Shown: positions 8,256-17,661, numbered from the stretch's first letter. The stretch is 64,000 nt of DNA from Micromonospora polyrhachis (GCF_014203835.1 NZ_JACHJW010000001.1:1302001-1366000), one strand, 5' to 3'. A program made the numbers and translations. The notes: generated by a model not told the origin, from the sequence alone.

Positions 8256-8831
8256 TCACGCTTTCGAATTCTTGGCGGCGGCCTTCATCTGTTGCTTGTA
8301 CTCCCGCACGCTCAGCAGCGCCGCCTGGTCGGTGATGTCGGCGACCGAGCGGTACACCCCGTCCTCGCCGTACGACCCGGCGGCCTCCCGCCAGCCCGGC
8401 GGTCGTACGCCGAATCGCTTGCCGAGCAGGGCCAGGAAGATCTGCGCCTTCTGCATGCCGAACCCGGGCAGTTCACCGATCCGCCGCAGCGCGGTCGCTC
8501 CGTCCGGCGCATCGATCCACACCTGCGCCGCGTCCCCGGCGTGGCGCTCGACGAGCAGCCGACACATGTCCTGGACCCGAGCAGCCATCGCCTTCGGAAA
8601 CCGGTGCAACGCGGGCCGCTCGGCGAAGATCTTCACCAGCTCTTCCGGGTCGAAGTCGGCCAACTCGTGCGCATCCGGTTCGTGGCCCAGCCGCCGTACC
8701 AGGTCGTACGGCGCGGAGAACGCCTTCTCCATCGACACCTGCTGGTCGAGCAGCATCCCGATCAACAAGGCCAGCGGGTTGCGTCGGAGCAATTCGTTGG
8801 CCTCGTCCCCGATCGGCAGCGAGAGCGTCAT
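8256..8831 (-). CDS. HhH-GPD superfamily base-excision-repair-like protein
   Basis: The 191-residue protein belongs to the endonuclease III/HhH-GPD fold: LLIGMLLDQQVSMEKAF matches the N-terminal helix, and IGELPGFGMQKAQIFLALLGKRFGV (two pieces, near residues 128-153) is the helix-hairpin-helix. The catalytic Asp that normally follows the hairpin (VD.Hv.R) is not seen; the loop reads GVRPPGW, and there is no Cys cluster for an iron-sulfur centre. It may be a DNA-binding or structure-sensing paralogue and not an active glycosylase. ATG 8831 follows AGGATG at about 8 bases; the longer frame to 9008 lacks support. Confidence 0.82.
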   Translation of the reverse strand: MTLSLPIGDEANELLRRNPLALLIGMLLDQQVSMEKAFSAPYDLVRRLGHEPDAHELADFDPEELVKIFAERPALHRFPKAMAARVQDMCRLLVERHAGDAAQVWIDAPDGATALRRIGELPGFGMQKAQIFLALLGKRFGVRPPGWREAAGSYGEDGVYRSVADITDQAALLSVREYKQQMKAAAKNSKA

Positions 8832-8984
8832 CCGCACATCCTGCCGCTGGATGACACCTCGGACATGGTGACCCGCCGTCACGAATTGAACACAATGAGA
8901 CCGCGTTGCCGATGGGGAGACCGCTCGACCCACGCCGCCAGGTGAGTCGAACGGGGTTGCACCGGTGCGGCGGGACACAGCCGG

Positions 8985-8990
8985 CAGTAT
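8985..8990 (+). promoter_or_regulatory. -10 element of leaderless methyltransferase promoter
   Basis: CAGTAT ends 6 bases before the GTG at 8997 and there is no ribosome binding site, suggesting a leaderless transcript. Confidence 0.4.
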
Positions 8991-8996
8991 GGGGGC

Positions 8997-10478
8997 GTGG
9001 ACGTACATGACATGCTGCTCTCTCCCACCGGGGTCGACCAGCTCAGGGACGCGCTGATCAGCGCCGGATACACGTCGAGCGGAATCGCCGAGCGGCTCGG
9101 ACCGGTAGCCACGGGGGCGCTGGCGGGAAACGACTACCGGGCGGCGCTACGGGCCACCGAGGGCGGGGACCGGCTCGACACCCTGATCCGGCTCTTCGTC
9201 TGCGCCCAGACCGAACCGGAGCCGGCGGTCGCCGCCGCGCTCGCGCCGCTGCCGCTGGCTGACGCACTCGCTGGCGGGCTGGTCGAGCGGTACGGCGACG
9301 GGCTACGTCAGGCCGTCGACCTGGAGCCGTACGGCGACACCTGGTGGGTGCTCTCCGACCTGCCCGCTGGCAGCCGACCCGGACCGCTGGCCAGCGACCA
9401 CGTGCTGGGCGTGGGAGGTGCCTCCACCACCCTGGTCGGTGCGGCGATCCGCCGGCCGGTCCGCACCGCGCTCGACCTGGGCACCGGTTCCGGTGTGCAG
9501 GCACTGCACCTGTCCACCCACGCGCAGAAGGTCACCGCCACCGACCTCTCCCCCCGCTCGCTGCGGTTCGCGGCGACCACCGCCCGGCTGAGCGGACAGG
9601 ACTGGGAACTGTTGGCCGGGGACCTGGCAGCACCGGTCGCCGGCCGGCGCTTCGACCTGGTGGTGAGCAATCCCCCATTCGTGGTCGGGCCGGGCACCAC
9701 CACGCACACGTACCGGGACTCCGGTCGGGTCGGTGACGGGGTCGGGGCGGAACTGGCCGCCGCGGCACCGGGCCTGCTCACCGAGGGCGGCACCATGCAG
9801 TACCTGGCGAACTGGGTGCACGTCGCCGGCGAGGACTGGGACGAGCGGGTGGCCGGGTGGTTCGCCGGCACCGGGCTGGACGCCTGGGTCATCCAGCGGG
9901 AGGTGGCCGACCCGAAGGCGTACGTGGACCTGTGGCTGGCCGACGCCAGCGAGGCCACCGACCCGCAGCGGGTGGTCGACTGGCTGGACTGGTTCGACGC
10001 GCACAAGGTCGAGGCGATCGGCTTCGGCGTGATCAACTTGCGCCGCAGCGGCCACGACGTCCCGGTGGTCCGGGTGGAGGAACTACGACAGCCGGTGCAG
10101 CCACCGCTGGGCGACCAGGTCGCCGCCTGGTTCGACCGCCAGGACTGGCTCCGGGTACGCGACACCGACGGGCTGCTCTCCGCCCGCTACCAGGCGGCCG
10201 ACGGCCTGCGGCTACGGCAGGAGGCGACCATGGGCGAGGAGGGCTGGGCGGTCGACCGGCAGGTCCTCGTCATGCCACACGGGCTGCGCTGGTCCGAAGA
10301 GGTCGACCCGCTGGTGCTGGCGCTGGTGGGCGGTTGCGACGGGCGGCTGCCGCTGCGTGACCAGCTGGCCCTGCTCGCCGCCGCCCACGAGGTACCGACG
10401 GCCGACCTCGCCGAGGCGGCCGGACCGATCATCGCCCATCTGGTCGAACGCGGACTGATCGAACCGCTGCCGGCCTGA
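8997..10478 (+). CDS. class I SAM-dependent methyltransferase (HemK/PrmC-like)
   Basis: The 493-residue protein has an N-terminal helical domain (1-150), then a Rossmann methyltransferase core with motif [14 protein letters not shown] (about 158-170), the acidic motif II ATDLS (181-185) and NPPF (225-228), which marks amino-methyltransferases acting on planar nitrogen such as glutamine side chains or adenine. The C-terminal 230 residues form an extra winged-helix-like region. Actinobacteria carry this long architecture; its substrate (release factor, ribosomal protein or nucleic acid) is not settled. The GTG at 8997 has a -10-like element in place of a ribosome binding site. Confidence 0.82.
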   Translation: MDVHDMLLSPTGVDQLRDALISAGYTSSGIAERLGPVATGALAGNDYRAALRATEGGDRLDTLIRLFVCAQTEPEPAVAAALAPLPLADALAGGLVERYGDGLRQAVDLEPYGDTWWVLSDLPAGSRPGPLASDHVLGVGGASTTLVGAAIRRPVRTALDLGTGSGVQALHLSTHAQKVTATDLSPRSLRFAATTARLSGQDWELLAGDLAAPVAGRRFDLVVSNPPFVVGPGTTTHTYRDSGRVGDGVGAELAAAAPGLLTEGGTMQYLANWVHVAGEDWDERVAGWFAGTGLDAWVIQREVADPKAYVDLWLADASEATDPQRVVDWLDWFDAHKVEAIGFGVINLRRSGHDVPVVRVEELRQPVQPPLGDQVAAWFDRQDWLRVRDTDGLLSARYQAADGLRLRQEATMGEEGWAVDRQVLVMPHGLRWSEEVDPLVLALVGGCDGRLPLRDQLALLAAAHEVPTADLAEAAGPIIAHLVERGLIEPLPA

Positions 10479-10500
10479 CCCGGGCCGATCCGGACCGCCC

Positions 10501-10590
10501 TGCCTGCCTGTCTGCCGAAGCGTCCGGCCCGGACTGCCTGTCTGCCTGTCTGCCTGTCTGCCTGTCTGCCTGTCTGCCGAAGCGTCCGAA
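10501..10590. repeat. 8-bp microsatellite within a larger repeat
   Basis: Five perfect copies of TGCCTGTC run from 10535 to 10574. They are flanked by GCCGAAGCGTCCG at 10513-10526 and again from 10576, so an older duplication contains the microsatellite. The 220-base gap between the methyltransferase and dtd has no other feature. Confidence 0.85.
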
Positions 10591-10685
10591 CCGCCCGGAC
10601 TGCCCTTGCCCGGTGACCAGCGGGCGCGCACCGCCACCACGCCGCCCGCTGGTCGGGTCCGACGATCGGGCCCGACCGGGTGTGG

Positions 10686-10691
10686 CAGTCT
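10686..10691 (+). promoter_or_regulatory. -10-like element before dtd
   Basis: CAGTCT ends 7 bases before the ATG of dtd at 10699; no Shine-Dalgarno sequence is visible. Confidence 0.35.
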
Positions 10692-10698
10692 GCTCCTC

Positions 10699-11121
10699 AT
10701 GCGTGCGGTGGTACAGACGGTGAGCCGGGCAAGCGTCACGGTGGACGGTGCCGTCGTGGGGGCGATCTCCGATGGCCTGCTGGTGCTGCTCGGCGTTACC
10801 CACGCCGACACGGACACCACCGCCACGACCATGGCTCGCAAGGTGCATGAACTGCGCATCCTCGACGACGAGCGGTCGGCTGCCGATACCGGTTCACCGA
10901 TCCTCGTAGTCAGCCAGTTCACCCTGTACGGGGACGCCCGCAAGGGGCGACGGCCGAGTTGGGGTGCGGCGGCCCCGGCCGAGGTGGCCGAACCGCTGGT
11001 GACTGCCTTCGCCGAGGCGTTGCGAACACGCGGCGCACAGGTGGAGACCGGCCGGTTCCGGGCGCACATGCTGGTCGAGAGTGTCAACGTCGGTCCCCGG
11101 ACCGTGCTGCTGGAGCTATAG
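10699..11121 (+). CDS. dtd: D-aminoacyl-tRNA deacylase
   Basis: DTD hydrolyses D-amino acids, and glycine mischarged on tRNA-Ala, from tRNA in the cytoplasm. The 140-residue protein begins [17 protein letters not shown], carries the active-site SQFTLYGD segment (about residues 73-80) with the nucleophile-binding Thr, the KGRRPS loop, and a C-terminal NVGP that supplies the Gly-cisPro motif. Length matches the family (about 145). The start at 10699 gives the canonical N-terminus; the frame upstream to 10606 covers low-complexity repeat DNA. A partial copy of its 3' end lies 56 bases downstream. Confidence 0.95.
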   Translation: MRAVVQTVSRASVTVDGAVVGAISDGLLVLLGVTHADTDTTATTMARKVHELRILDDERSAADTGSPILVVSQFTLYGDARKGRRPSWGAAAPAEVAEPLVTAFAEALRTRGAQVETGRFRAHMLVESVNVGPRTVLLEL

Positions 11122-11183
11122 ACCAGGATTGCGCTACCGAAGCCACGGACCAGGACCCCATGCTGCTGGAGCCATGGACCAGG
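11105..11183. repeat. partial duplication of the dtd 3' end
   Basis: The last codons of dtd plus following bases (TGCTGCTGGAGCTATAGACC at 11105) recur with few mismatches at 11161-11183 in noncoding DNA. The copies are 56 bases apart. Confidence 0.55.
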
Positions 11184-11256
11184 CCGGACCTACTGGCCCG
11201 CACCGACCGGCGGCCAGCGGGCCCGCCCCGCCCGTAGACGGGCCCACCATTGAGGA

Positions 11257-12045
11257 TCAGAAGAACAGGCCGCGCTTCTGGATGGACTGCCGCAGCCAGC
11301 CGTCGAGTTGGGCCACCCAGTCGGTCTGCTCGACCGCGGCGTAGCCCACGGTGAACCGGCCGAACGCGTCCCGCCCCTCGGTGAACACGCCACCCCGCTT
11401 GTCGATCTCCAGTACGACCTGGAGGTGTTGGGGCGTACCGATGAAGGTCAGTTCCAGCTGGTTGATCGCGCGGGCGTACTGGGGTGGCGGGTAGAACTCG
11501 ATCTCCTGGTAGAACGGCAGTGTCTGCTGCACGCCGTAGATGTGGCCCCGTTCGACGTCGGCCCGGCTGAACCGGAAACCGAGCCGCAGCAGCGCGTCGA
11601 GAATGCGTTCCTGGGCCGGCAGCGGATGCACCGCCACCGGGTCGAGGTCCCCCTTGTCGAGGGATCGGGCGACTTCGAGTTCGGTCCGCAGCCCCATCGT
11701 CATGCCGTGCAGGTGCTGACCGTAGACCTCGGTGATCGGCGTCTCCCAGGGCACGTCGAACCGGAACGGGATGTCGTGGCGCTGCCCCGCCTCCAGGCGG
11801 AACGGGCCGGTCACCCGCTGGCGGTGGAATTCCTGGGTGGTGTCGTACTCGCTGTCGCCGCTCTCGACCTCGACGCGGGTTACCAGGCCCAGCGCGACGT
11901 ACTCGATGTCCACCGCGTGGTCGCCGCCGGCAACATGGATCTGCCCTTCCAGGTATCCGCCGGGCCGGCAGTTGGGGTTGCTCAACACGGTCTCCACCGA
12001 CGGACCGCCAACGCCCATCGCCTGCATCAATCTCTTGAAGACCAT
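11257..12045 (-). CDS. Spo0M family sporulation-control/arrestin-like protein
   Basis: The 262-residue protein is a Spo0M homologue. The family has two arrestin-like beta-sandwich domains and modulates sporulation and cell division in Bacillus; in actinobacteria its role is not defined. Visible hallmarks are the start [19 protein letters not shown], the [14 protein letters not shown] strand, [13 protein letters not shown] in the middle and [18 protein letters not shown] in the second domain. ATG 12045 follows GGAGG by 5 bases. It is divergent from the sigma-factor gene across 258 bases. Confidence 0.88.
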   Translation of the reverse strand: MVFKRLMQAMGVGGPSVETVLSNPNCRPGGYLEGQIHVAGGDHAVDIEYVALGLVTRVEVESGDSEYDTTQEFHRQRVTGPFRLEAGQRHDIPFRFDVPWETPITEVYGQHLHGMTMGLRTELEVARSLDKGDLDPVAVHPLPAQERILDALLRLGFRFSRADVERGHIYGVQQTLPFYQEIEFYPPPQYARAINQLELTFIGTPQHLQVVLEIDKRGGVFTEGRDAFGRFTVGYAAVEQTDWVAQLDGWLRQSIQKRGLFF

Positions 12046-12303
12046 TACGTCCTCCGTTGCTTTCATGTGGTGCCTCAGTGGCGAACGGGTGGCAGAGTAA
12101 TCGGCGACGGCAAGCCGGAATCTTCGCTGGACATTACCCGGATACACCACCAGAACGGACGAATGACCTCCGGTCTGATCCCGGATTCATGCCACGTCGG
12201 CCGTCTCCTCACCTCAGCTTCACGCCCCACCGGCCAAGCTGGTATCCACCAGCGCGGTTCGCGCTGGCGCGTGCCACTTGTCGACGCGGGGAGGCGACTG
12301 GAG
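12046..12303. promoter_or_regulatory. divergent promoter region, spo0M-like / sigma factor
   Basis: This 258-base gap must hold the promoters of both divergent genes. On the minus strand TACTCT at about 12100 could serve as a -10 for the Spo0M gene. I see no confident element for the sigma-factor gene and no perfect palindrome. Confidence 0.35.
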
Positions 12304-13335
12304 ATGGTCCTGCAGATGACCGAGAAAGAACTCAAGCCGGCCGTCATGGTGGGATCGGCGGTAGCCGCCGATGCCGGCAGGATCGCCAACGAGCAACTGG
12401 TCGACCTCGACGCGACCGACGAGCGCGGTGTCTCGGCCGATCTGGTCCGGGCCTACCTCAACGGCATCGGCCGTACCAAGCTGCTCACCGCCGTGCAGGA
12501 GGTCGAACTCGCCAAGCGGATCGAGGCCGGCCTCTACGCCGAGGAGAAGCTCACCGAGCCGGTGGCCGAGCCTCTGCGTACGGAGCTGGGCATCGTCGTC
12601 GACCAGGGACGCGCCGCCAAGAACCACCTGCTGGAGGCGAACCTGCGGCTGGTCGTCAGCATCGCCAAGCGCTACACCGGCCGGGGCATGGCCTTCCTCG
12701 ACCTCATCCAGGAGGGCAACCTCGGCCTCATCCGCGCCGTCGAGAAGTTCGACTACACCAAGGGCTACAAGTTCTCCACCTACGCCACCTGGTGGATCCG
12801 CCAGGCCATCACCCGCGCCATGGCCGACCAGGCCCGCACCATCCGAATCCCGGTGCACATGGTCGAGCAGGTGAACCGGATGGTGCGCACCCGGCGGGAC
12901 CTCGCCACCACCATGGGCCGGGAGCCCACCGTCGCCGAGATCGCCACCGCCCTCGGCGTCGCGGAGTTCCAGGTGATCGAACTCATCTCCTACGACCGGG
13001 AGCCGGTCAGCCTGGACCAGGCCGTCGGCGAGGACGGCGAGAGCGCGCTCGGCGACTTCGTGGCCGCCGTGGATCCGAGCATCGACCCGGGCGAGTCGGC
13101 CGCCCAGGGCCAGCTCCGTAACGAGGTGGAGATCGTCCTCGCCACCCTGTCGCAGCGCGAGCAGGCGGTGATCCGGCTGCGCTTCGGGCTCGACGACGGT
13201 CGGCAGCGCACCCTGGACGAGGTGGGTCGCGAGTTCGGGCTCTCCCGCGAGCGGATCCGCCAGATCGAGAAGGTGACGCTGCTCAAGCTCCGCCAACCGT
13301 CGCGGGCGCAGCGGCTGGAGACGTACGCCAGCTGA
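12304..13335 (+). CDS. group 2 (SigB/HrdD-like) RNA polymerase sigma-70 factor
   Basis: The 343-residue protein is a primary-like sigma factor lacking the long N-terminal extension of the housekeeping sigma. Region 1.2 ([16 protein letters not shown], about 55-70), region 2 ([20 protein letters not shown] with [19 protein letters not shown], then [14 protein letters not shown]), region 3 and a complete region 4 helix-turn-helix ([20 protein letters not shown]) are all present. It should bind core RNA polymerase and recognise housekeeping-type promoters under stress or stationary phase. ATG 12304 follows GGGGAGG at 9 bases; ATG 12316 is an alternative. No anti-sigma gene is adjacent. Confidence 0.92.
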   Translation: MVLQMTEKELKPAVMVGSAVAADAGRIANEQLVDLDATDERGVSADLVRAYLNGIGRTKLLTAVQEVELAKRIEAGLYAEEKLTEPVAEPLRTELGIVVDQGRAAKNHLLEANLRLVVSIAKRYTGRGMAFLDLIQEGNLGLIRAVEKFDYTKGYKFSTYATWWIRQAITRAMADQARTIRIPVHMVEQVNRMVRTRRDLATTMGREPTVAEIATALGVAEFQVIELISYDREPVSLDQAVGEDGESALGDFVAAVDPSIDPGESAAQGQLRNEVEIVLATLSQREQAVIRLRFGLDDGRQRTLDEVGREFGLSRERIRQIEKVTLLKLRQPSRAQRLETYAS

Positions 13336-13353
13336 CCCTGGAACCGAACTGGT

Positions 13354-13385
13354 GGCGGCCCCCGCTCTCCCCGGCCGGGGCTGCC
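13354..13385 (+). terminator. hairpin after the sigma-factor gene
   Basis: GGCGGCCCC (13354-13362) pairs with GGGGCTGCC (13377-13385), nine pairs including one G-U, 18 bases after the stop codon. There is no T tract. Confidence 0.45.
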
Positions 13386-13416
13386 CGACAGTTCCCCTGC
13401 CAGACTGCTGGGCATA

Positions 13417-13806
13417 ATGACCGTCGCCCTGGGCCTCCGCTTCCTGCTGGAGCTGGCCGCACTGGCCGCACTGGCGTACGGCGGCTGGCAGGCTCCGGCC
13501 CCGATCTGGGTCCGGCTGTTCCTCTCCGTGCTGCTTCCGCTGGCCGCCGTGGCCATCTGGGGCCGCTGGGTCGCCCCCAAGGGGCGGAAGGTGCTGCCCG
13601 ACCCGCTCCGCCTGATCCCGGAGTGGTGTGTCTTCGGCGGCGGCGCACTGGCCCTGGTCGCCGCCGGTCACCCCTGGCTCGGGGTGGCACTCGCCCTCCT
13701 CGCCGCCGGCGACCGACTGGCGCTCTGGTGGCTGGACCGGAACTCGGGCGACGCAGCCCCCACTGATCAGACGACACCACTCCGCCCAGGCGACACCACC
13801 CGCTGA
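13417..13806 (+). CDS. YrdB family (DUF2568) membrane protein
   Basis: The 129-residue protein has four hydrophobic segments and the YrdB/DUF2568 pattern: LRFLLELAALAALAYGGW at the N-terminus, then RLFLSVLLPLAAVAIWGRWVAPK and a final AGDRLALWWL helix. It is an integral membrane protein of unknown role. The polar tail is short. Its TGA abuts the stop codon of the convergent acetyltransferase gene without any spacer; the two stops together form TGATCA. Confidence 0.8.
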   Translation: MTVALGLRFLLELAALAALAYGGWQAPAPIWVRLFLSVLLPLAAVAIWGRWVAPKGRKVLPDPLRLIPEWCVFGGGALALVAAGHPWLGVALALLAAGDRLALWWLDRNSGDAAPTDQTTPLRPGDTTR

Positions 13807-16365
13807 TCAGAGGCGCCGGGGGCCGGTGTCCGGACGTATCGCCGCCGCGTCCACCCGTACCGATGCGTGCAGCACCGACAGTCCCCCCGGCCGGACCAGC
13901 ACCGGATTGAGGGTCAGTGTCCGCACCTGCGGGTGCTCGTCTACCAGCCGGCCCACCCGCAGCAGCAGGTCCGTCAGCGCGGCCCGGTCGACCGCCTCGG
14001 CCCCCCGGTAGCCGTGCAGCAGCGGCGCGGCCCGTGGCTCGTCGATCAGGCCAGCGGCGTCCCGGTCGGTCAGCGGTGCCGCCCGCCAGGCCCGATCCCC
14101 GAGCAGTTCGCTCGCCACCCCGCCCAGCCCGAAACCGACCACCGAACCGAACGCCGGGTCCTCGACCATCTCCACCACGCACGCGACGCCCGGGGCCACC
14201 ATCGGCTGCACCAGCACGTCGGTGCCGAACAGCCCGGCCAGTTCGTCGTACGCCCGGCGTACCGCCGCCTCGGTGGCCAGTTCCAGACGGACCGCGCCCA
14301 GGTCGAGCCGGTGCCGCAGCCCCTCCCGGGCCGCCTTGAGCGCCACCGGCAGCCCCCACTGTCGAGCCGCCGCGACGGCCTCCGCAGCCGAGCCCGCTCG
14401 GGTCGACGGTACGACCGGCACGCCGTACGCCCGCAGCAGCCGCTCGGCCAGCCCGGGGCCGTCCTCGGCCAGCGCCCGACGGGCCACGGCCGGGTCCATG
14501 TTGGACAGTTCGGGCAGCTGGCCCGGTGGCCGCCGCAGCCAGTCGGCGTAGCCGGCCACCCGGGCCAGGGCCCGTACCGCCTCCTCCACCGAGGGGTACG
14601 CCGGCACCCCGGCCGGCAGTCGGTCCACCAGGGAGGCCGCCACGATGGGTTTGTCCCCGGTCAGGGCCACCCCGGCCAGCGCCGAGGCGAAGTCGACGTC
14701 CTCGTCAACGGCGCGGCCCGGCAGCGGTGGGGCGAAGACCACGACCAGGGCGTCGACACCGTCGTCGGCCATCGCGGCGTCGAGCGCGGCGGCGAAGACC
14801 GGGACGCCCGCCTCGGAGCCGACATCCAACGGATGCCCCTCGGCGACGGTCAGCCCGCCGGCCCGACAGGCGGTCGCGGCCAGCCGGGACAGTGCCGAGG
14901 AGTTTCCGACGATGCCGACCCGCCGGCCGGCCGGTAGCGGCTGGTTGGCCAGCAGCACCCCGGCGTCGAACAGTTCGGCGACGGTGTCCACCCGGATCAC
15001 CCCGGACCGGGCGAACAACTCCGTCACCGCCTTGGCGTCCGGCCCGACGGCCGACCCCGGTTCCGGGCCCGGCTCGCGCGCCGGGGAGGCGAGCGCCACC
15101 ACGGGTTTCGTCCGGCTGATCCGCCGGGCCAACCGGGCGAACTTGTGTGGATTTCCGAAGCTCTCCAGGTAAAGCATGATCACGTCGGTGCCCGGATCGT
15201 CCTGCCAGTACTGCAGCAGATCGTTGCCGGAGACGTCGGCCCGGTTACCGGCCGACACGAAGCTGGACAGGCCGAGCCCACGCCGGTCCGCCTCGGCCAG
15301 CAACGCCACCCCGAACGTGCCGGACTGGCTGAAGAAGCCGACTCGCCCGGCACCGGGCAGCGCCGGGGCGAGGGTGGCGTTGAGGCGTACCCGCTCGTCG
15401 GTGTTGGCGATGCCCAGGCAGTTCGGGCCGACCACCCGCATTCCGGCGGCGTGCGCCTGCCGGAGCAGGGCCGCCTGTGCGAGCGCACCCGCCGGGCCGG
15501 ACTCGGCGAAGCCGGAGGAGATCACCACCAGGCCGTGCGCGTTGGCGCTGCCGGCGTCGGCGACCGCGTCGGCCACCGCCTCGGTCGGCACCGCGACGAC
15601 CGCCAGGTCGATGTCGAACCCCACGTCACCCGCCGACCGGTACGCCGGCAGCCCGCCTACCCGGTCCGCCTGCGGGTGTACGGGCACTATCTCGCCGGTG
15701 AAGCCACCGTCCCGCAGGTGGCCCAGGACCGCCGCACCTACCCCCTGTCCACTACTGCTGGCCCCGTAGACGGCCACCGCACGCGGATTCAGCAGCCGGG
15801 CGATCGACCGGGCCTCGGTACGGTGTTCGCGGTCCCGCTGCACTTCCAGCGACTGCTCGGTGGGGGCGATCGGGAAGGTCAGGTGCACCACCCCGTCGGC
15901 GTACTGACGCGTCACCTGGTAACCGAAGTCGGCGAAGACCCGGAGCATCTTGGCGTTGGCCGGTAACACCTCGGCGACGAACCGGGTGATCCCCTCCTGC
16001 CGGGCGGCCTCGGCCAGGTGCTCCAGCAGTACGGACCCGATGCCCCGCCCCTGGTAGGCGTCCTCCACCACGAAGGCCACCTCCGCCTCGATGGCCTCCG
16101 GCCCGAGCCGGTCATAGCGACCGACGGCGATGATGTCCACGCCGGAGAGCACCACGAACGCCTCCCGGTCGCGGTGGTCGACGGTCACGAACCGCCGCAG
16201 GTCCCGGTCCGGGATGCGTGGGTACGGCGAGAAGTAACGCAGGTAGCGGGTGCGCTCGGAGAACCGGGAGTGCATCGCCACGATGGCGGGGGCGTCGTCG
16301 GGGTGGATCTGCCGCAGGTGGACGGTGGTCCCGTCGCTGAGCAGGACGTTCGCGGAGCGGTCCAT
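13807..16365 (-). CDS. bifunctional GNAT acetyltransferase / NDP-forming acyl-CoA ligase (Pat-like)
   Basis: The 852-residue protein joins an N-terminal GNAT domain (about 10-160; acetyl-CoA loop YQGRGIGSVLLEHL) to a CoA-binding Rossmann domain (about 190-290; VAVYGASSSGQGVG), a succinyl-CoA-ligase-like domain (about 330-470; FFSQSGTFG) and a C-terminal ATP-grasp region (about 640-850). Proteins of this build act as protein lysine acetyltransferases that control acyl-CoA synthetases; the ligase part may sense ligands or be catalytic. It lies 100 bases after acuC on the same strand, so acetylase and deacetylase are probably co-transcribed. The start ATG at 16365 follows GGAGG-like sequence. 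Confidence 0.88.
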   Translation of the reverse strand: MDRSANVLLSDGTTVHLRQIHPDDAPAIVAMHSRFSERTRYLRYFSPYPRIPDRDLRRFVTVDHRDREAFVVLSGVDIIAVGRYDRLGPEAIEAEVAFVVEDAYQGRGIGSVLLEHLAEAARQEGITRFVAEVLPANAKMLRVFADFGYQVTRQYADGVVHLTFPIAPTEQSLEVQRDREHRTEARSIARLLNPRAVAVYGASSSGQGVGAAVLGHLRDGGFTGEIVPVHPQADRVGGLPAYRSAGDVGFDIDLAVVAVPTEAVADAVADAGSANAHGLVVISSGFAESGPAGALAQAALLRQAHAAGMRVVGPNCLGIANTDERVRLNATLAPALPGAGRVGFFSQSGTFGVALLAEADRRGLGLSSFVSAGNRADVSGNDLLQYWQDDPGTDVIMLYLESFGNPHKFARLARRISRTKPVVALASPAREPGPEPGSAVGPDAKAVTELFARSGVIRVDTVAELFDAGVLLANQPLPAGRRVGIVGNSSALSRLAATACRAGGLTVAEGHPLDVGSEAGVPVFAAALDAAMADDGVDALVVVFAPPLPGRAVDEDVDFASALAGVALTGDKPIVAASLVDRLPAGVPAYPSVEEAVRALARVAGYADWLRRPPGQLPELSNMDPAVARRALAEDGPGLAERLLRAYGVPVVPSTRAGSAAEAVAAARQWGLPVALKAAREGLRHRLDLGAVRLELATEAAVRRAYDELAGLFGTDVLVQPMVAPGVACVVEMVEDPAFGSVVGFGLGGVASELLGDRAWRAAPLTDRDAAGLIDEPRAAPLLHGYRGAEAVDRAALTDLLLRVGRLVDEHPQVRTLTLNPVLVRPGGLSVLHASVRVDAAAIRPDTGPRRL

Positions 16366-16430
16366 GGCGGATTCGGCCTCCGGTGGCCATGGTCGGGGGT
16401 ACGGGGTGTACGGGGGCGGCTGGTTCCAGG

Positions 16431-16476
16431 CTGGGACGATCAGTCCCGGGAGCGTGGGCTGGGACGATCAGTCCCG
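16431..16476. repeat. 28-bp tandem duplication with hairpins at the acuC 3' end
   Basis: An 18-base string starting CTGGGACGATCAG occurs at 16431 and 16459. Each copy contains GGGAC-GATCA-GTCCC, a five-base stem. The second copy includes the acuC stop codon, so the 3' end of the gene has been duplicated downstream; the hairpins could help end transcription. Confidence 0.7.
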
Positions 16477-17649
16477 TGGGTCGTGCGGGTCGAGGCCGAG
16501 CAGCGGGAACACCTCCTTACGGGTGGCGATGATGGCGCGGTCCACCGCATCCGGCTCACCGCTGGGCTGCCACGGCTCGAACGAAAGGTCCACGTCGTCG
16601 GTCATCCGCAGCGGCACCTCCCGGTGTGGTCGGCGCACCTGGGCCAGTTTGCGCCAGTCCGGTGGGGTCAGTGTGGCCGGGTCGAGGGGCTCACCGGTGG
16701 CCACCGCGAGCAGATGGGTCCAGGCCCGGGGCACCACCTCGACCAGGGCGTACCCACCCCCTCCGGTGGCCACCCACCGGCCCTCGCACAACTCGTCGGC
16801 GAGTGCCCGCAGTGCCAGGTAGCTGGCGCGCTGCCCGTCGACCGATAGGCGCAGGTCGGCCAGGGGGTCGGCACGATGGCTGTCCGCTCCACACTGGGTC
16901 ACCAGGATCTGCGGCCGGTACGCCCGCAGCACCGACGGGACGACGGCGTGGAAGGCACGCAGCCACCCGGCGTCTCCCGTACTCGGTGGCAGGGGCAGGT
17001 TGACCGCGCTGCCCTCGGCACCGGGGGCTCCCGTCTCGTCCGGGAAGCCGGTGCCCGGGAAGAGGGCGAGCGGCGTCTCGTGCAGGCTGACCGTCAGCAC
17101 TCGGGGGTCGTTGTAGAAGATCTGCTGCACCCCGTCGCCGTGGTGCACGTCGATGTCGACGTAGGCGACCCGCTCGGCGCCCAGGTCCAGCAGCCGGGCG
17201 ATGGCCACCGCCGGGTCGTTGTAGACACAGAATCCAGCTGCCCGGCCGGCCATGGCGTGGTGCAGCCCACCGGCCACGTTGACCGCCCGCCGTGCCTCAC
17301 CGCGCCAGACCAGTTCGGCTGCGGTCAGGCTGGCCCCGGCGATCAGGGCACTCGACTCGTGCATCCCGTCGAAGATCGGGTTGTCCGCCGTACCGAGGCC
17401 GTAGCCGGAGAAGAAGGGGTCGTCCGGCGCGGCCCGCACCGCGTCGAGGTACTCCGGTCGGTGCACCCGGCTCAGCGCCGCCTCGTCGGCCGGTGACGGT
17501 GTCATCACCTGCACGCCGGGCCGGTCAAGGACGCCCAACTCCTGGGCGAGTGCGATGGTCAGCTCGACCCGGACCGGATCGAGTGGATGGTCACCCAGGT
17601 CGTAGGCCAGCAACGCCTCGTCCCACATCACCACTGTGCCGTCCGACAT
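16468..17649 (-). CDS. acuC: acetoin utilization protein AcuC (class I-like deacetylase)
   Basis: The 393-residue protein is a zinc-dependent histone-deacetylase-family enzyme that removes acetyl groups from lysines, classically reactivating acetyl-CoA synthetase. Visible are the GGLHHAM active-site His pair, GFCVYNDPAVAI, the metal-binding YVDIDVHHGDG, and QCGADSH plus TGGGGY at the substrate tunnel. Family length is about 390. ATG 17649 has GACGAT ending 6 bases upstream, suggesting a leaderless transcript; a GTG two codons earlier is also in frame. It precedes the protein acetyltransferase gene, making a reversible-acetylation pair. Confidence 0.92.
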   Translation of the reverse strand: MSDGTVVMWDEALLAYDLGDHPLDPVRVELTIALAQELGVLDRPGVQVMTPSPADEAALSRVHRPEYLDAVRAAPDDPFFSGYGLGTADNPIFDGMHESSALIAGASLTAAELVWRGEARRAVNVAGGLHHAMAGRAAGFCVYNDPAVAIARLLDLGAERVAYVDIDVHHGDGVQQIFYNDPRVLTVSLHETPLALFPGTGFPDETGAPGAEGSAVNLPLPPSTGDAGWLRAFHAVVPSVLRAYRPQILVTQCGADSHRADPLADLRLSVDGQRASYLALRALADELCEGRWVATGGGGYALVEVVPRAWTHLLAVATGEPLDPATLTPPDWRKLAQVRRPHREVPLRMTDDVDLSFEPWQPSGEPDAVDRAIIATRKEVFPLLGLDPHDPRD

Positions 17650-17655
17650 GGCCAC

Positions 17656-17661
17656 ATCGTC
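17656..17661 (-). promoter_or_regulatory. -10-like element before acuC
   Basis: Read on the minus strand GACGAT ends 6 bases before the ATG at 17649, with no ribosome binding site between. Confidence 0.35.

Noticed and set aside
12220-13671. Long minus-strand frame opposite the sigma-factor gene
   Set aside because: It is the antisense shadow of a clear sigma-70 gene, as are similar long frames opposite nrdJ, recA, the carboxylase and rny.
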